64,000 bases of DNA from Saccharothrix ecbatanensis (GTDB taxonomy: Bacteria > Actinomycetota > Actinomycetes > Mycobacteriales > Pseudonocardiaceae), in contig NZ_JACHMO010000001.1 in the NCBI RefSeq assembly GCF_014205015.1, positions 6,510,001 through 6,574,000 of the forward strand, read 5' to 3'. Shown one piece after another: positions 30,773-40,135 of this stretch (within the stretch, counting starts at the first letter, position 1; every line of letters begins with the position of its first letter). The notes beneath the pieces are model-generated. The model made no database searches. It had not been told where the DNA came from and was given only the letters and a program-made list of their open reading frames with translations. The translations under genes were made by a program, and so were the position numbers.

Positions 30773-31852
30773 TCATACGGCCGGCGCGTACAGCCCGGGT
30801 CCGCCCAGCGTTCCCGCCGCCAGACCCAGGTACAGCGCGGCCAACTCGAACCGGAGGGCGAGCAGCGCGGCGCACACGGCGTCCCCGCCGCTCACCTCCT
30901 CGGCCGGTTCGAGCACGTCGGCTCCGGACAAGGTCTCCATCGCGACCCGCCGGGCGAAATCGGCCTGCGGGCCCTGGCGCACGGCCAGCAGCAGCACGCG
31001 GACGAGGCCGGCCTGCTCTTCGTCGTCCGGGTCGGCGAACAGGTCGTCACCGGACGTGCCGCGCACGGCCCGGCGGTGCAGCACCGACCGGGTCAGCGCC
31101 TGAGGATAGCCGGCCACGTCGCTCACCACGCCCGCATAAGTGCCGAGAACGCCGGCTCCGTGCACCGCGACGGCCGTGGCCAGGTCGTCCAGACCCCACA
31201 GCAGCGGGGTGCGCCCGTCGATGCGCAGCGCCAGCGTCTTGGCCGGGTTCACGAACGACTCGTGCATCGGGTGGCACCGCTCGGCTTCCCGGTCCAGCTC
31301 GTCCGCGACCGCCTGCACGTCCACGTTGAGCAGGCCCAACGCCTTCAGCGCCACCGCCCACGCGGCGAAACCGCGGGCGAAGCCGAACCCGGGCGGCACG
31401 GGCACCCGCGGCGGGATCAGGAACGCGTGCTGCGCGGCCGACGCGGCCACCGGGCCCTCCGGCTCGGCGGTCAGCAGCACCCGCGCGCCACGCCGGGCCG
31501 CGCGGTCGACCGACTCGGCCATCTGCACGTCACCGGGGTCCTCGGTGTGCGCGAGGACCACGTCCAGCGCGCCCACCCACGTCGGCACGTCGTCCGCGAC
31601 CACGACCGGCACCGGGCAGCGCGGCCCGAGCAGGGCCGTCACCACACCGGCGATGGCCGTGCCGACACCCGGACGGGTGATCAGCACCAACGCCCGTGGG
31701 CGCTCCTGGAACACCCGGGCGACGCCAAGCTCGTCGGCCGCCTCGGCGGTCGCACGGACCTGCGCGCCCGCCCGTGCCGCCGCGCGCAGCAGACCTTCCC
31801 GGTCGGCGTCACCGAGCCGGTACTGGTCGTCGAGGAGCGTGTCGTCGAGCAC
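30773..31852 (-). CDS. TobH-type phosphosugar isomerase/SIS-like protein
   Basis: A 359-residue protein with an SIS-type sugar-phosphate fold, homologous by position to Rv3256c between manA and manB. Visible are a glycine-rich VLITRPGVGTAIAG segment near 58 and PVPPGFGFARGFAAWA near 155. Its role in mannose phosphate metabolism is inferred from the operon; no direct reaction is established. The start is GTG at 31852, six bases after the Trm112-like stop. Confidence 0.85.
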   Translation of the reverse strand: MLDDTLLDDQYRLGDADREGLLRAAARAGAQVRATAEAADELGVARVFQERPRALVLITRPGVGTAIAGVVTALLGPRCPVPVVVADDVPTWVGALDVVLAHTEDPGDVQMAESVDRAARRGARVLLTAEPEGPVAASAAQHAFLIPPRVPVPPGFGFARGFAAWAVALKALGLLNVDVQAVADELDREAERCHPMHESFVNPAKTLALRIDGRTPLLWGLDDLATAVAVHGAGVLGTYAGVVSDVAGYPQALTRSVLHRRAVRGTSGDDLFADPDDEEQAGLVRVLLLAVRQGPQADFARRVAMETLSGADVLEPAEEVSGGDAVCAALLALRFELAALYLGLAAGTLGGPGLYAPAV

Positions 31853-31858
31853 CTGGCA

Positions 31859-32065
31859 TCACCCCGCCGTCGGCTCGACAGCCTCGTCGAGCAGCAGCAC
31901 CGGGATGCCGTCCCGGACCGGGAACGACCGGCCGCACGAGGTGCAGGTCAGGTAGTCCGCCAGCGGGTCGGTCGCGGTGCCCGGCTTCAGCGGCGCGTGC
32001 TCGGGGCACGGGCAGGCCAGGATCTCCATCAACTGCGGGTCGAGTTGGACAGCCACGACGCTCAT
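31859..32065 (-). CDS. Trm112-family small zinc protein
   Basis: A 68-residue protein with four Cys in two pairs (ACPCP and CTSCG), a Trm112-like zinc-binding fold ending in FPVRDGIPVLLLDEA. Members act as partners or activators of methyltransferases. Similar small proteins are common next to manB in actinobacteria. The ATG overlaps the manB stop by four bases (ATGA). Confidence 0.9.
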   Translation of the reverse strand: MSVVAVQLDPQLMEILACPCPEHAPLKPGTATDPLADYLTCTSCGRSFPVRDGIPVLLLDEAVEPTAG

Positions 32066-33420
32066 CCCCTCACGATCGCCAGGACCTCGTCGCGCAACGC
32101 GGCGACGGAGGCCGCGTCGGCGGCTTCGACGTTGAGCCGGAGCAGCGGCTCGGTGTTGGACGCACGGAGGTTGAACCACGAGCCGTCCGGCAGGTTCACC
32201 GTGAGGCCGTCCAGCTCGTCCAGCTCGACGCCCTCGCGCCCGCCGAACTCCGCCTTGATGGCGGCCAGCCTGCCCAGCTGGTCGTCCACCGTGGAGTTGA
32301 TCTCGCCCGACGCCGCGTACCGGGAGTAGGCGCTGGTCAGGTCGGACAGCGTGCCGTCCTGCTCACCGAGCGCCGCCAGCACGTGGAGTGCGGCCAGCAT
32401 GCCCGTGTCGGCACGCCAGAAGTCGCGGAAGTAGTAGTGGGCGGAGTGCTCGCCGCCGAAGATGGCGCCGGTCTTGGCCATCTCCTCCTTGATGAAGGAG
32501 TGGCCGACGCGGGTGCGCACCGGCACGCCGCCGTGCTCGCGGACGATCTCGGGCACGCCGTGCGAGGTGATCAGGTTGTGGATGATCGTGCCGCCCGGGT
32601 CCTTGGCCAGCTCGCGCACCGCGACCAGGGCGGTGATGGCGGACGGGGACACCGGCTCGCCGCGCTCGTCCACCACGAAGCAGCGGTCCGCGTCGCCGTC
32701 GAACGCCACGCCGGCGTCCGCCTTCTCCGCGATGACCCTGGCCTGGAGGTCCACGATGTTCTTCGGGTCCAGCGGGTTGGCCTCGTGGTTCGGGAAGTTG
32801 CCGTCCAGCTCGAAGTACATCGGCACGACGTCGATCGGCAGGCCCTCGAAGACCTTCGGCACGGTGTGGCCGCCCATGCCGTTGCCCGCGTCGACCACGA
32901 CCTTCAGCGGCCGGCTGGTGCTCAGGTCGACCAGATCACGCAGGTAGGCGGCGTAGTCGGTGAGCATGTCCTGCTCGGTGACCGCGCCCTTCGTGACGCC
33001 CTCGGCGTCCGGGACACCGCGCTCGGCGTCCTCGCGGATCTGACCCAGGCCGCTGTCCTGGCCGACCGGCGCCGCGCCCGGACGGCACAGCTTGATGCCG
33101 TTGTACTTGGCCGGGTTGTGGCTCGCGGTGAACATCGCGCCGGGCAGGTCCAGCTTGCCGGAGGCGAAGTACAGCATGTCGGTGCTGGCCAGGCCGATGT
33201 TGACCACGTCGACGCCCTGCGCCGTGACGCCCTCGGCGAACGCCGCGGCCAAGCCGGGCGACGAGTCGCGCATATCGTGGCCGATCACCACGGCCGGGCC
33301 GCCGACGAGGCGGGCGAACGCCGCGCCGAAGTCGCGTACGACGTCGGCGTCGAGCTGTTCGCCGACGACACCGCGGATGTCGTAAGCCTTGACGATGCCG
33401 GACAGATCGCGCACGGCCAC
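32062..33420 (-). CDS. manB: Phosphomannomutase/phosphoglucomutase
   Basis: A 452-residue alpha-D-phosphohexomutase that converts mannose-6-P to mannose-1-P for GDP-mannose and lipoglycan synthesis. It has an N-terminal YDIRGVVGEQ, the catalytic phosphoserine loop FTASHNPAKYNGIK near 100, the Mg loop DGDADRC near 243, the sugar-binding GGEHSAHYYF near 325 and the phosphate-binding RASNTEPLLRLN near 425. The start is GTG at 33420 and it is first in the operon. Homologue of Rv3257c. Confidence 0.95.
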   Translation of the reverse strand: MAVRDLSGIVKAYDIRGVVGEQLDADVVRDFGAAFARLVGGPAVVIGHDMRDSSPGLAAAFAEGVTAQGVDVVNIGLASTDMLYFASGKLDLPGAMFTASHNPAKYNGIKLCRPGAAPVGQDSGLGQIREDAERGVPDAEGVTKGAVTEQDMLTDYAAYLRDLVDLSTSRPLKVVVDAGNGMGGHTVPKVFEGLPIDVVPMYFELDGNFPNHEANPLDPKNIVDLQARVIAEKADAGVAFDGDADRCFVVDERGEPVSPSAITALVAVRELAKDPGGTIIHNLITSHGVPEIVREHGGVPVRTRVGHSFIKEEMAKTGAIFGGEHSAHYYFRDFWRADTGMLAALHVLAALGEQDGTLSDLTSAYSRYAASGEINSTVDDQLGRLAAIKAEFGGREGVELDELDGLTVNLPDGSWFNLRASNTEPLLRLNVEAADAASVAALRDEVLAIVRG

Positions 33421-33491
33421 ACTCCCAAGTTGGCTCTTGACACTGCCTTGGGAAGCCTACCGGCGCGCGCGTAAGCGTCGTGTCCGGTCGT

Positions 33492-33851
33492 TCAGTCTTC
33501 GTTGGGATCGGGCAGAACGCGCAGGTGACCGCGCCTGATGGTGCCCGCCGGGAACTCCGGGACCTCCATCGGCGGGGTAACCCGACCGGCTTCGCGGACC
33601 GCCTCGGCCAACGCCGTCAGGTCGTCCACGGTGGGTTCGGGGGCCCGGAACTCGCCTTGGTGGCGGACGACCTCCCAGCCACGGGGGGCGGTGAGGCGCA
33701 GGGCGTGTTCTTCGCAGAGGTCGTACGAGTGCGGTTCGGAGTACGTCGCCAGGGGGCCGACCACCGCGGTCGAGTCCGCATAGGCGTACGTGAGCGTGGC
33801 GACTGCCGGGTTCGCGCACCCGGTTCGCGAGCACCGTCTCACGCTCCGCAC
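33492..33851 (-). CDS. DUF3499 protein
   Basis: A 119-residue protein with a Cys pair CSRTGC near the N-terminus, a second cluster YDLCEEHA, and a hydrophilic C-terminus. This is the actinobacterial DUF3499 family, with Rv3258c as the syntenic gene. The Cys/His arrangement suggests a small zinc ribbon; the function is unknown. The start is GTG at 33851. It precedes manB with a 71-bp gap that may hold a separate manB promoter. Confidence 0.9.
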   Translation of the reverse strand: MRSVRRCSRTGCANPAVATLTYAYADSTAVVGPLATYSEPHSYDLCEEHALRLTAPRGWEVVRHQGEFRAPEPTVDDLTALAEAVREAGRVTPPMEVPEFPAGTIRRGHLRVLPDPNED

Positions 33852-33992
33852 GGCGGGGACGATATCGCGTCCCGCGCGGCGTGTGTTGGATTACCTCCGG
33901 CGCGGCGCTGGAGGCGGTCCCGTGCTTCGGCAAGTTGCCTGGTCGTGAAGGTCCTCCGGCCGTCCCGCTCGGGTACGGCTGTCGGGTGCAAC

Positions 33993-33998
33993 TACCCT
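33993..33998 (+). promoter_or_regulatory. Candidate -10 box for a leaderless zincin-like gene
   Basis: TACCCT ends 7 nt before the GTG at 34006 and no Shine-Dalgarno is present. The TANNNT match and spacing suggest a leaderless mRNA. The divergent DUF3499 gene starts about 150 bp away. Confidence 0.4.
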
Positions 33999-34005
33999 CT
34001 ACCCC

Positions 34006-34455
34006 GTGGTGATGGCTCGGGGTTCACGGCGACAGGGCACTCCGCGGCGACGCAACCGCGATCGGCACGGTCGGGGGTTGCGCGGCCCGCTGTACCCGGC
34101 CACGCTGCCGGCGGCCCGGAGCCGGGCGGAGCGCTTCGACGCGTTGGTGCTGGAGGCGCTGGAGCCGATCGAGGCGCGGTGGCGCACCGAGCTCACGCAG
34201 CTGGACGTCGCGGTGGACGACGTGCCGGACATCCAGTCGGGCGACGACGGCGACGTGGTCGAGGACGGGAACGTCCCCCTGGCGCGGCTGGTCCCGGCCG
34301 GCGCCGACCGCCGGGCCCGCATCGTCCTCTACCGCCGTCCGCTGGAAGCCCGTGCCAAGGACGGCGCCGACCTGTCCGACCTGATCCACGACGTCCTCGT
34401 CGAGCAGATCGCCAACTACCTGGGCCTCGACCCCGACGTGATCGACGGCGAATAG
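34006..34455 (+). CDS. Zincin-like metallopeptidase-family protein, degenerate metal site
   Basis: A 149-residue protein, counterpart of Rv3259. After a basic N-terminus it has the fold pattern of the small zincin family (RIVLYRRPLEARAK, then LSDLIHDVLVEQIANYLGLD). In the family this last helix carries HExxHxxG. Here it reads VEQIANYLG, so both zinc-binding His are missing and only the Glu remains. It is probably not an active protease. Start options are GTG 34006, GTG 34009 and ATG 34012. It converges with the glycosyltransferase gene across only 8 bp. Confidence 0.75.
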   Translation: MVMARGSRRQGTPRRRNRDRHGRGLRGPLYPATLPAARSRAERFDALVLEALEPIEARWRTELTQLDVAVDDVPDIQSGDDGDVVEDGNVPLARLVPAGADRRARIVLYRRPLEARAKDGADLSDLIHDVLVEQIANYLGLDPDVIDGE

Positions 34456-34463
34456 CCGTCCCG

Positions 34464-37400
34464 TCAGGGGCGGCGGCGGGTGGGGATAGCCGTCAGCAGG
34501 GTGAAGAGGGCGGCGGCGGCCTGGAGCATCAGCAGGAGTTCACGGAGGGTCGAGGCGGCTTCCACGCGAACCTCCGACGCCGTGGTGGGCACCGTCACAC
34601 CGACCAGGTGGCCCCAAGCGCGGACGACCTGGACCTCACGTCCGTTCACCCACGCACGCCATGCCGGCTCCTCCGCCGCGGCCAGCACCAGAAGCCGTCC
34701 CTCGGGACCTTCGGACACCTGGACGCCGACCTCCGGCGGTGCGGCTTCGACCGGGGCGATCCCGGGTGTGCCGAGCTCCACCGACGGGTTGCCGCCGGTC
34801 CGGGCCCGCCGCGCCAGCTCGGGTGACAGCAGCACGGCGTTGCCCGCCGCCAACTGCACCCGCAACACCGGCCGGCCGTCGGACATCGCCGGCGTCACGC
34901 CCACCAGGTCACCAGCCGCGTCCCGCAACCGCTGGGCCGCCGCACGGTCCGGCAGGACGACGAAAGCCACCCCCGAAGCCGCCGCCTGCGCCAACGCCAG
35001 CCGGGTGGTCTCCGACGAGCCGCCGATCAGGTCCCGCGACCACCGCTCCAACCGCGCGACCGCCGTCGGCACGGGCACGTAGTCGTCATCCCCGAACGCG
35101 GGCAGCCGCCCGGCCACCAGCCGCGTCGGCGTCCCCGGCGTGCCCAGCACCAGCACCGACCGCCCGGTCCGCGGCAACTCCTGCGCCACCGTCGACGGCA
35201 ACCGCACCGCGTCCGCCGTCAACGCCCCCGACCGCAACCCGGCGAACCCGGCGCAGGCGAGCCCCACCACCGAGAGCACCCCGACCACCGACACCACCCG
35301 CCGGAACGGCACCGGCGCCACGTCCCGCCGGAACGCCGACAGCACCACCCACAGCAACCCCCACCCGACCAGCACCAACGGAGCGCCGGCCCACCCCGGC
35401 GAAGCGTCACCGCCGGGCAGCGGCGACAGCGACACGGTCTGCAGCACGATCAGCGCGAACCCGCCGAGCACCACCACCGCCAACCCCGCCGGCATCGACC
35501 GCGACGGCCGCAGCACCAAGGCCAGCAGCGCGAACACGACCACCAGGAACCCGACGAACGGCACCGACCCCGTCCCGCCGGGCCGCAACGACAGCAGGTC
35601 CACCAACCCGACCGCGGGCGACTCCATGAACGCGCCCACCCCGTGCAGCACGACGGACGGGTGCTGCAACACCACCGCCGGCCACGGCAGCAGCAACGCA
35701 ACCGGCAGCAGCACGATCATGAACAGCGACGCCACCCGCCGCCGCCCGTCACCCGGCCGCCCCGGCACCACCACGAACCCGATCAGCGCCGCCAACGCCA
35801 CCAGCCCGTGCACGAGCGGCGAGAACGCCCCCACCACGGCCACCGCCAACGCCGTCCCCGACGCCACCGGCAGCCACGCCGCACCCGCCCCACCCCGCAG
35901 CACGGACGCCACCCCGGCGAACACCAGCGGCGCCATCACGTGCACCACGACCACGTCCAGCCGCCCCTGGCTCACCGCCGACGTGGCCGCCGGCAGCAAC
36001 GCGTACCCCGCCGCCACCAGGGCGCGGACGGGCCGCCGCACCGGCATCCCCCGTGAAGCCACGTAGGCGGCCAGCCCGGCCAACGGCGCGTCACCGATGA
36101 ACAGCACCGCCACCAGCACGGCGGGCGACCCGAACAGCACGCCGACCGTCCCCAGCACCGCCAACGCCGCGGGCGCGGGCGCCGTCGTCCCGCCCGCCAC
36201 CGGATGCCAAGTGGCCAGGTACGACGACCAGGTCGAGGCGAGATCGCCCACCGGCAGCAGCCGGCCACCCGCCAGGTCAAGCCCGATCCGGGACGCGTTG
36301 GCCAGGATCCCGAACACCGCCAACCCCAGGACCAGCAGCAACGGCGGCCCGAGCACCAGCGACCACAGCACCCGCGCCCGGTCGACCTCCACGAACACGA
36401 CGCCCGGCGCGGCCGAACCACGGGGCACCGGCGAAGGTCGCGGCTTCGGCGAGGGGCGCTCCGAAGGCGGCAACGCCGCGTCCACCGGCACGGCCACCAG
36501 AGGCCGACGAAGCCCACCGGTCGCCCGCACCGGCCGACGTCGGGTCAGCACACCGGCGGGCAGCGCCGCCGGCCCGACCACCCGACGCTCCACTTCGGAC
36601 GGAGCCGACCACGTGCCCGGCCGCCCCTCGTCCTCCGGCAGACGTCCCAACGCCAGGTCGGCCTCGACCCGTCGCCGGATCAGGTGAGTGGACGCACCCC
36701 GGATCGCGTTGCGCAATCGGGTGATCCGGCTCGTGAACAGGCCGGGCACGCCCCCGTGGACCGGCCGCGCGGCACGTCCCGCCCGTAACCTGGCCCGCCC
36801 GCTCAACAGGTACCGCAGCGCGCCGATCTCCGCGTGCGCGTCCGAAAACCGGCGCAGCAACAGGAATCCGAGCGCGCGCAGGAACGCGAGCACCGCGATC
36901 CGCGGCAGTCCCAAGGCGAACGACAACGTCCCGCAGTTGACCAGGAACGTCCGCAGCCCGTGCGCCCGGTCGACGCCGCGCAACGCCGGACCCGGCCGTG
37001 CCGCCGCCGCGTCCAACCGCCGCGAGCCACGGCTGACCGCGCGCGCGTGCCGCATCCGGGCGACGGGAACGGACAGCACGAGGTGGCCCGCCAGGTTCGC
37101 GCGCCAGCCGAAGTCGATGTCGTCGCGCAGCAACGGCATCGCCCGGTCGTAGCCGCCGAGCGACTCCCACACCGTGCGCCGGATCAACGACCCGGCCGAC
37201 GACACCGCCAGCGCCTCGGTGCTCTGCTGGAACGACCCGGCCAACTCCACCCGGCCCATGCCGGTCTGCCGGTGGCCGGACGCGTCGGTCGACAGCCCCG
37301 ACTCCACCACCAGCCGGGGATCGGTCCAGTCGAGACCCAGCGGCCCCAGCACGGCCGCCGACGGCGACACCTCGGCCGCGGTCAGCAGTGCGGACAGGCA

Positions 37401-37748
37401 GTCCGGTTCCGGCGCGCAGTCGTCGTGCAGCAGCCACAGCCACGTGCCCGGATCGCCCCAGCGCTGCACGGCGTGGTCGACGGCGGCGTGCACCGCCGCG
37501 CCGAAACCCGTGCCGCGGGGCAGCGTGAGGACACCGTCAATCACCCGATCGAGACCTTCGGCGGCCTCGGCGAGCACCTTCGCGGTGCCGTCGACAGAGC
37601 CCGTGTCGACCGCGATCACGTGCCGCGGCCGTGGTCGTTGCCGGCGCAGCGCGGACAGCGCCGTGCCCAACCACCGGTCGCCGTCGTGGCACACCAGCAC
37701 TGCCAGCACGGGCGCGGTGCGCAGCCGCGGAGTGGCCCCGCTCGTCAA
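34464..37748 (-). CDS. Giant GT2 glycosyltransferase with polytopic membrane domain
   Basis: A 1094-residue protein. Residues about 10-270 form a GT2 domain (VLVCHDGDRWLGTAL, then VDTGSVDGT, HDDCAPEPDCL as the DxD-like site and DIDFGWRANL). A second half (about 400-870) has around ten membrane helices, followed by a soluble region and a final C-terminal helix. It probably extends a lipid-linked envelope glycan. I placed the start at TTG 37748 because GAGGAG lies 6 nt before it; GTG 37790 is an alternative. It lies upstream of whiB in the opposite direction to the zincin-like gene. Confidence 0.85.
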   Translation of the reverse strand: MTSGATPRLRTAPVLAVLVCHDGDRWLGTALSALRRQRPRPRHVIAVDTGSVDGTAKVLAEAAEGLDRVIDGVLTLPRGTGFGAAVHAAVDHAVQRWGDPGTWLWLLHDDCAPEPDCLSALLTAAEVSPSAAVLGPLGLDWTDPRLVVESGLSTDASGHRQTGMGRVELAGSFQQSTEALAVSSAGSLIRRTVWESLGGYDRAMPLLRDDIDFGWRANLAGHLVLSVPVARMRHARAVSRGSRRLDAAAARPGPALRGVDRAHGLRTFLVNCGTLSFALGLPRIAVLAFLRALGFLLLRRFSDAHAEIGALRYLLSGRARLRAGRAARPVHGGVPGLFTSRITRLRNAIRGASTHLIRRRVEADLALGRLPEDEGRPGTWSAPSEVERRVVGPAALPAGVLTRRRPVRATGGLRRPLVAVPVDAALPPSERPSPKPRPSPVPRGSAAPGVVFVEVDRARVLWSLVLGPPLLLVLGLAVFGILANASRIGLDLAGGRLLPVGDLASTWSSYLATWHPVAGGTTAPAPAALAVLGTVGVLFGSPAVLVAVLFIGDAPLAGLAAYVASRGMPVRRPVRALVAAGYALLPAATSAVSQGRLDVVVVHVMAPLVFAGVASVLRGGAGAAWLPVASGTALAVAVVGAFSPLVHGLVALAALIGFVVVPGRPGDGRRRVASLFMIVLLPVALLLPWPAVVLQHPSVVLHGVGAFMESPAVGLVDLLSLRPGGTGSVPFVGFLVVVFALLALVLRPSRSMPAGLAVVVLGGFALIVLQTVSLSPLPGGDASPGWAGAPLVLVGWGLLWVVLSAFRRDVAPVPFRRVVSVVGVLSVVGLACAGFAGLRSGALTADAVRLPSTVAQELPRTGRSVLVLGTPGTPTRLVAGRLPAFGDDDYVPVPTAVARLERWSRDLIGGSSETTRLALAQAAASGVAFVVLPDRAAAQRLRDAAGDLVGVTPAMSDGRPVLRVQLAAGNAVLLSPELARRARTGGNPSVELGTPGIAPVEAAPPEVGVQVSEGPEGRLLVLAAAEEPAWRAWVNGREVQVVRAWGHLVGVTVPTTASEVRVEAASTLRELLLMLQAAAALFTLLTAIPTRRRP

Positions 37749-37817
37749 GGTCCGCTCCTCAGTTGCTCCGACTCCCCGTGGGACGACCACGGTAAGCCAG
37801 AGCCACCGCGCAAGCGA

Positions 37818-38123
37818 TCACACCGCGCGCTTTTTGAGCTTCCTCCGCTCGCGTTCGGACAGCCCGCCCCAAATGCCGAAGCGCTCGTCGTGCTGGAGGG
37901 CGTACTCCAGACATTCGGAGCGCACCTCGCAGCCGAGGCAAATCCGCTTGGCCTCCCTGGTCGAGCCGCCCTTCTCCGGGAAGAACGCCTCGGGGTCGGT
38001 CTGCGCGCACAGGGCGCGCTCCTGCCAGTCCTGCTCATCGGCCGCGTCGAACAGGTCGAGTACGACCGGCTCCTGTGCCGGGACGTCCCCGTCCACGATG
38101 CGACCCCCGTCGAATTCCTGCAT
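37818..38123 (-). CDS. WhiB-family [4Fe-4S] regulator (WhiB2/WhmD-like)
   Basis: A 101-residue Wbl protein. The four cluster-binding Cys lie in ALCAQTDPEAFFP and ICLGCEVRSECLEYAL. The GIWGGLS turn and a basic KLKKR tail complete the family signature. WhiB2 proteins control septation and cell division genes together with a sigma factor. GGAGG lies 6 nt before the ATG at 38123. Position next to fbiA and manC matches Rv3260c (whiB2). Confidence 0.93.
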   Translation of the reverse strand: MQEFDGGRIVDGDVPAQEPVVLDLFDAADEQDWQERALCAQTDPEAFFPEKGGSTREAKRICLGCEVRSECLEYALQHDERFGIWGGLSERERRKLKKRAV

Positions 38124-38391
38124 AGTCCGCCTCCTCGCCTTCCGCTCTCCCCGGTTGGCGGACACCACTCGCCGTCCCCACAACGACGAATGACACCGAT
38201 GTGATTACACCTGTGTCACAACACGCGGTCAAGCCGAGTCCACAGGACGGGGGATATTCCCGCCAATGGCCCGAAAACCCTTGACTAGCAGCACAGACGG
38301 TGATTGGGGCAGTGCGCCGAGCGATAACGGGAGCGCGGACGGCCTACGGACGGCCGGCGACCCACCCGATCGGGGAGGCCACACTGGAAGG

Positions 38392-39144
38392 GTGAAGCGA
38401 TCAGCGGTGCGTCCGAGTCCACTGTTCCTCAGCCTGCTCGCGGTGACGGTGGCAGGCGCCGTGCTGACCCTGTTCGAAGACTCCACCGCGGCGGTGACCG
38501 CCGGGACGGTCTTCTTCGTGCTGGGCGGCTGGGCGGTTTCCCTGTGCCTGCACGAGTTCGGCCACGCGATCGTGGCCTACCGCGGCGGCGACTACGCGGT
38601 GAAGGCGAAGGGGTACCTGACCCTCGACATCCGCCGGTACACCGACCCCGTGTTCAGCATCGTGCTGCCACTGGTGCTGCTGGCGTTCGGCGGCATCCCG
38701 CTGCCCGGCGGCGCGGTGTGGATCAACCACCACGCGCTGCGCGACAAGCGGGTGGAGTCGATGGTGTCGCTGGCCGGTCCGCTGAGCAACCTGGTGCTCG
38801 GGGTGCTGCTGGCGATGTCGGTGATTCTCTTCACGCCGCCGGCGGGTTTGGCCGCCGCGCTGTCGTACCTGGCCGCCGTCCAGATCCTCGCTTTCGTGCT
38901 CAACATCCTGCCGATCCCGGGTCTGGACGGGTGGGGCGTGATCGAGCCGTACATGTCGTACTCGGCCCAGCAGTTCGGCGCGAAGGTGCGGCCGTGGGCG
39001 CCGTTCGTGCTGTTCGCGGTGCTGATCGGGTTCCCGACGATCGCGGCGCTGTTCTTCAACGCCGCCTACTCGGCGTTCGAGCTGATCGGCGGCAACCGGT
39101 ACCTGGCCGCGCTCGGGCAGGGCACCTTCATGTTCTGGCGGTGA
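38392..39144 (+). CDS. M50 site-2-protease-family membrane metallopeptidase
   Basis: About 250 residues with five or six membrane helices. LCLHEFGHAIVAY in an early helix is the HExxH zinc site and NILPIPGLDGWGVIEP in a later helix holds the (N/D)xxPxxxxDG motif with the third ligand Asp. Family members cut proteins within the membrane. The start is GTG at 38392, where the protein becomes similar in layout to the family; an in-frame ATG at 38266 would add 42 low-complexity residues. fbiA starts 25 bp after the stop. Confidence 0.88.
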   Translation: MKRSAVRPSPLFLSLLAVTVAGAVLTLFEDSTAAVTAGTVFFVLGGWAVSLCLHEFGHAIVAYRGGDYAVKAKGYLTLDIRRYTDPVFSIVLPLVLLAFGGIPLPGGAVWINHHALRDKRVESMVSLAGPLSNLVLGVLLAMSVILFTPPAGLAAALSYLAAVQILAFVLNILPIPGLDGWGVIEPYMSYSAQQFGAKVRPWAPFVLFAVLIGFPTIAALFFNAAYSAFELIGGNRYLAALGQGTFMFWR

Positions 39145-39169
39145 CGGCCCGGTGGAAGGATGACGACTC

Positions 39170-40135
39170 GTGAAGGTCGTCGTACTGGTTGGCGGGGTTG
39201 GCGGGGCGCGGTTCCTGGTCGGGCTGAAGAGCCTCCTGGACGGGCCGGAGCACGAGATCACCGCCGTGGTGAACACGGGTGACGACGTGTGGATGCACGG
39301 GTTGCGGATCTGTCCCGACCTGGACACCTGCATGTACACCCTCGGGGGCGGTATCGACGCGGAGCGCGGCTGGGGCCGTGCGGGCGAGACGTGGGCGGTC
39401 AAGGAGGAGCTGGCCGCCTACGGAGCCGACCCGACGTGGTTCGGGCTGGGCGACCGGGACGTCGCCACGCACCTGGTGCGGACCCGGATGCTGCGGGCGG
39501 GGTATCCGCTGTCGGCCGTGACGGAGGCGCTGTGCCACCGCTGGGAGCCCGGCGTGCGGCTGCTGCCGATGTCGGACGACCGGGTGGAGACCCACGTCGT
39601 CGTGACGAGCGAGGAGGGCGAGCGGGCGATCCACTTCCAGGAGTGGTGGGTGAAGCACCGGGCCCAACTGCCGGCGCGGTCGTTCGCGTCGGTCGGGGTG
39701 GAGACGGCGACGCCCGCTCCGGGCGTGCTGGACGCGCTGCGGGACGCCGACGCGGTGGTGATCGCGCCGTCGAACCCGGTGGTGAGCGTGAACACGATCC
39801 TGGGCGTGCCGGGGGTGCGTGACGCGTTGCGCAAGACCGAGGCCGGGGTGGTGGGGCTGTCGCCGATAGTGGGCGGCAAGCCGCTGCGCGGGATGGCGGA
39901 CGCGTGCCTGGCGGCGATCGGCGTGGAGACGTCCGCCGAGGCCGTCGGCCGGTACTACGGGTCGCGCAAGACCACGGACCGCGGCGTGCTGGACGGCTGG
40001 CTCGTGCACACGGGCGACCGTTCCGACGTGCCGGGGGTGGCGGTGCGCGCGGTGCCGTTGCTGATGTCCGATGTGGACGCCACGGCCGCGATGGCGCGGG
40101 CGGCGCTGGAACTGGCCGGGGTCGACGTTGGCTGA
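39170..40135 (+). CDS. fbiA: 2-phospho-L-lactate/phosphoenolpyruvate transferase FbiA (CofD)
   Basis: A 321-residue enzyme in coenzyme F420 synthesis that transfers a phospho-enolpyruvyl or lactyl group to the deazaflavin FO. It has [16 protein letters not shown] at the N-terminus, [19 protein letters not shown] near 38, GDRDVATHL near 96 and [16 protein letters not shown] near 200. The start is GTG at 39170 with AAGGA about 9 nt upstream. fbiB overlaps its end by eight bases. Homologue of Rv3261. Confidence 0.96.
   Translation: MKVVVLVGGVGGARFLVGLKSLLDGPEHEITAVVNTGDDVWMHGLRICPDLDTCMYTLGGGIDAERGWGRAGETWAVKEELAAYGADPTWFGLGDRDVATHLVRTRMLRAGYPLSAVTEALCHRWEPGVRLLPMSDDRVETHVVVTSEEGERAIHFQEWWVKHRAQLPARSFASVGVETATPAPGVLDALRDADAVVIAPSNPVVSVNTILGVPGVRDALRKTEAGVVGLSPIVGGKPLRGMADACLAAIGVETSAEAVGRYYGSRKTTDRGVLDGWLVHTGDRSDVPGVAVRAVPLLMSDVDATAAMARAALELAGVDVG

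Noticed and set aside
33421..33491. TTGACA-like promoter on the plus strand at 33437
   Set aside because: No plus-strand gene follows within range and no matching -10 box is found.
38266..38391. 42-residue extension of the M50 peptidase
   Set aside because: The added residues are low-complexity and unlike the family. It is kept only as an alternative start.
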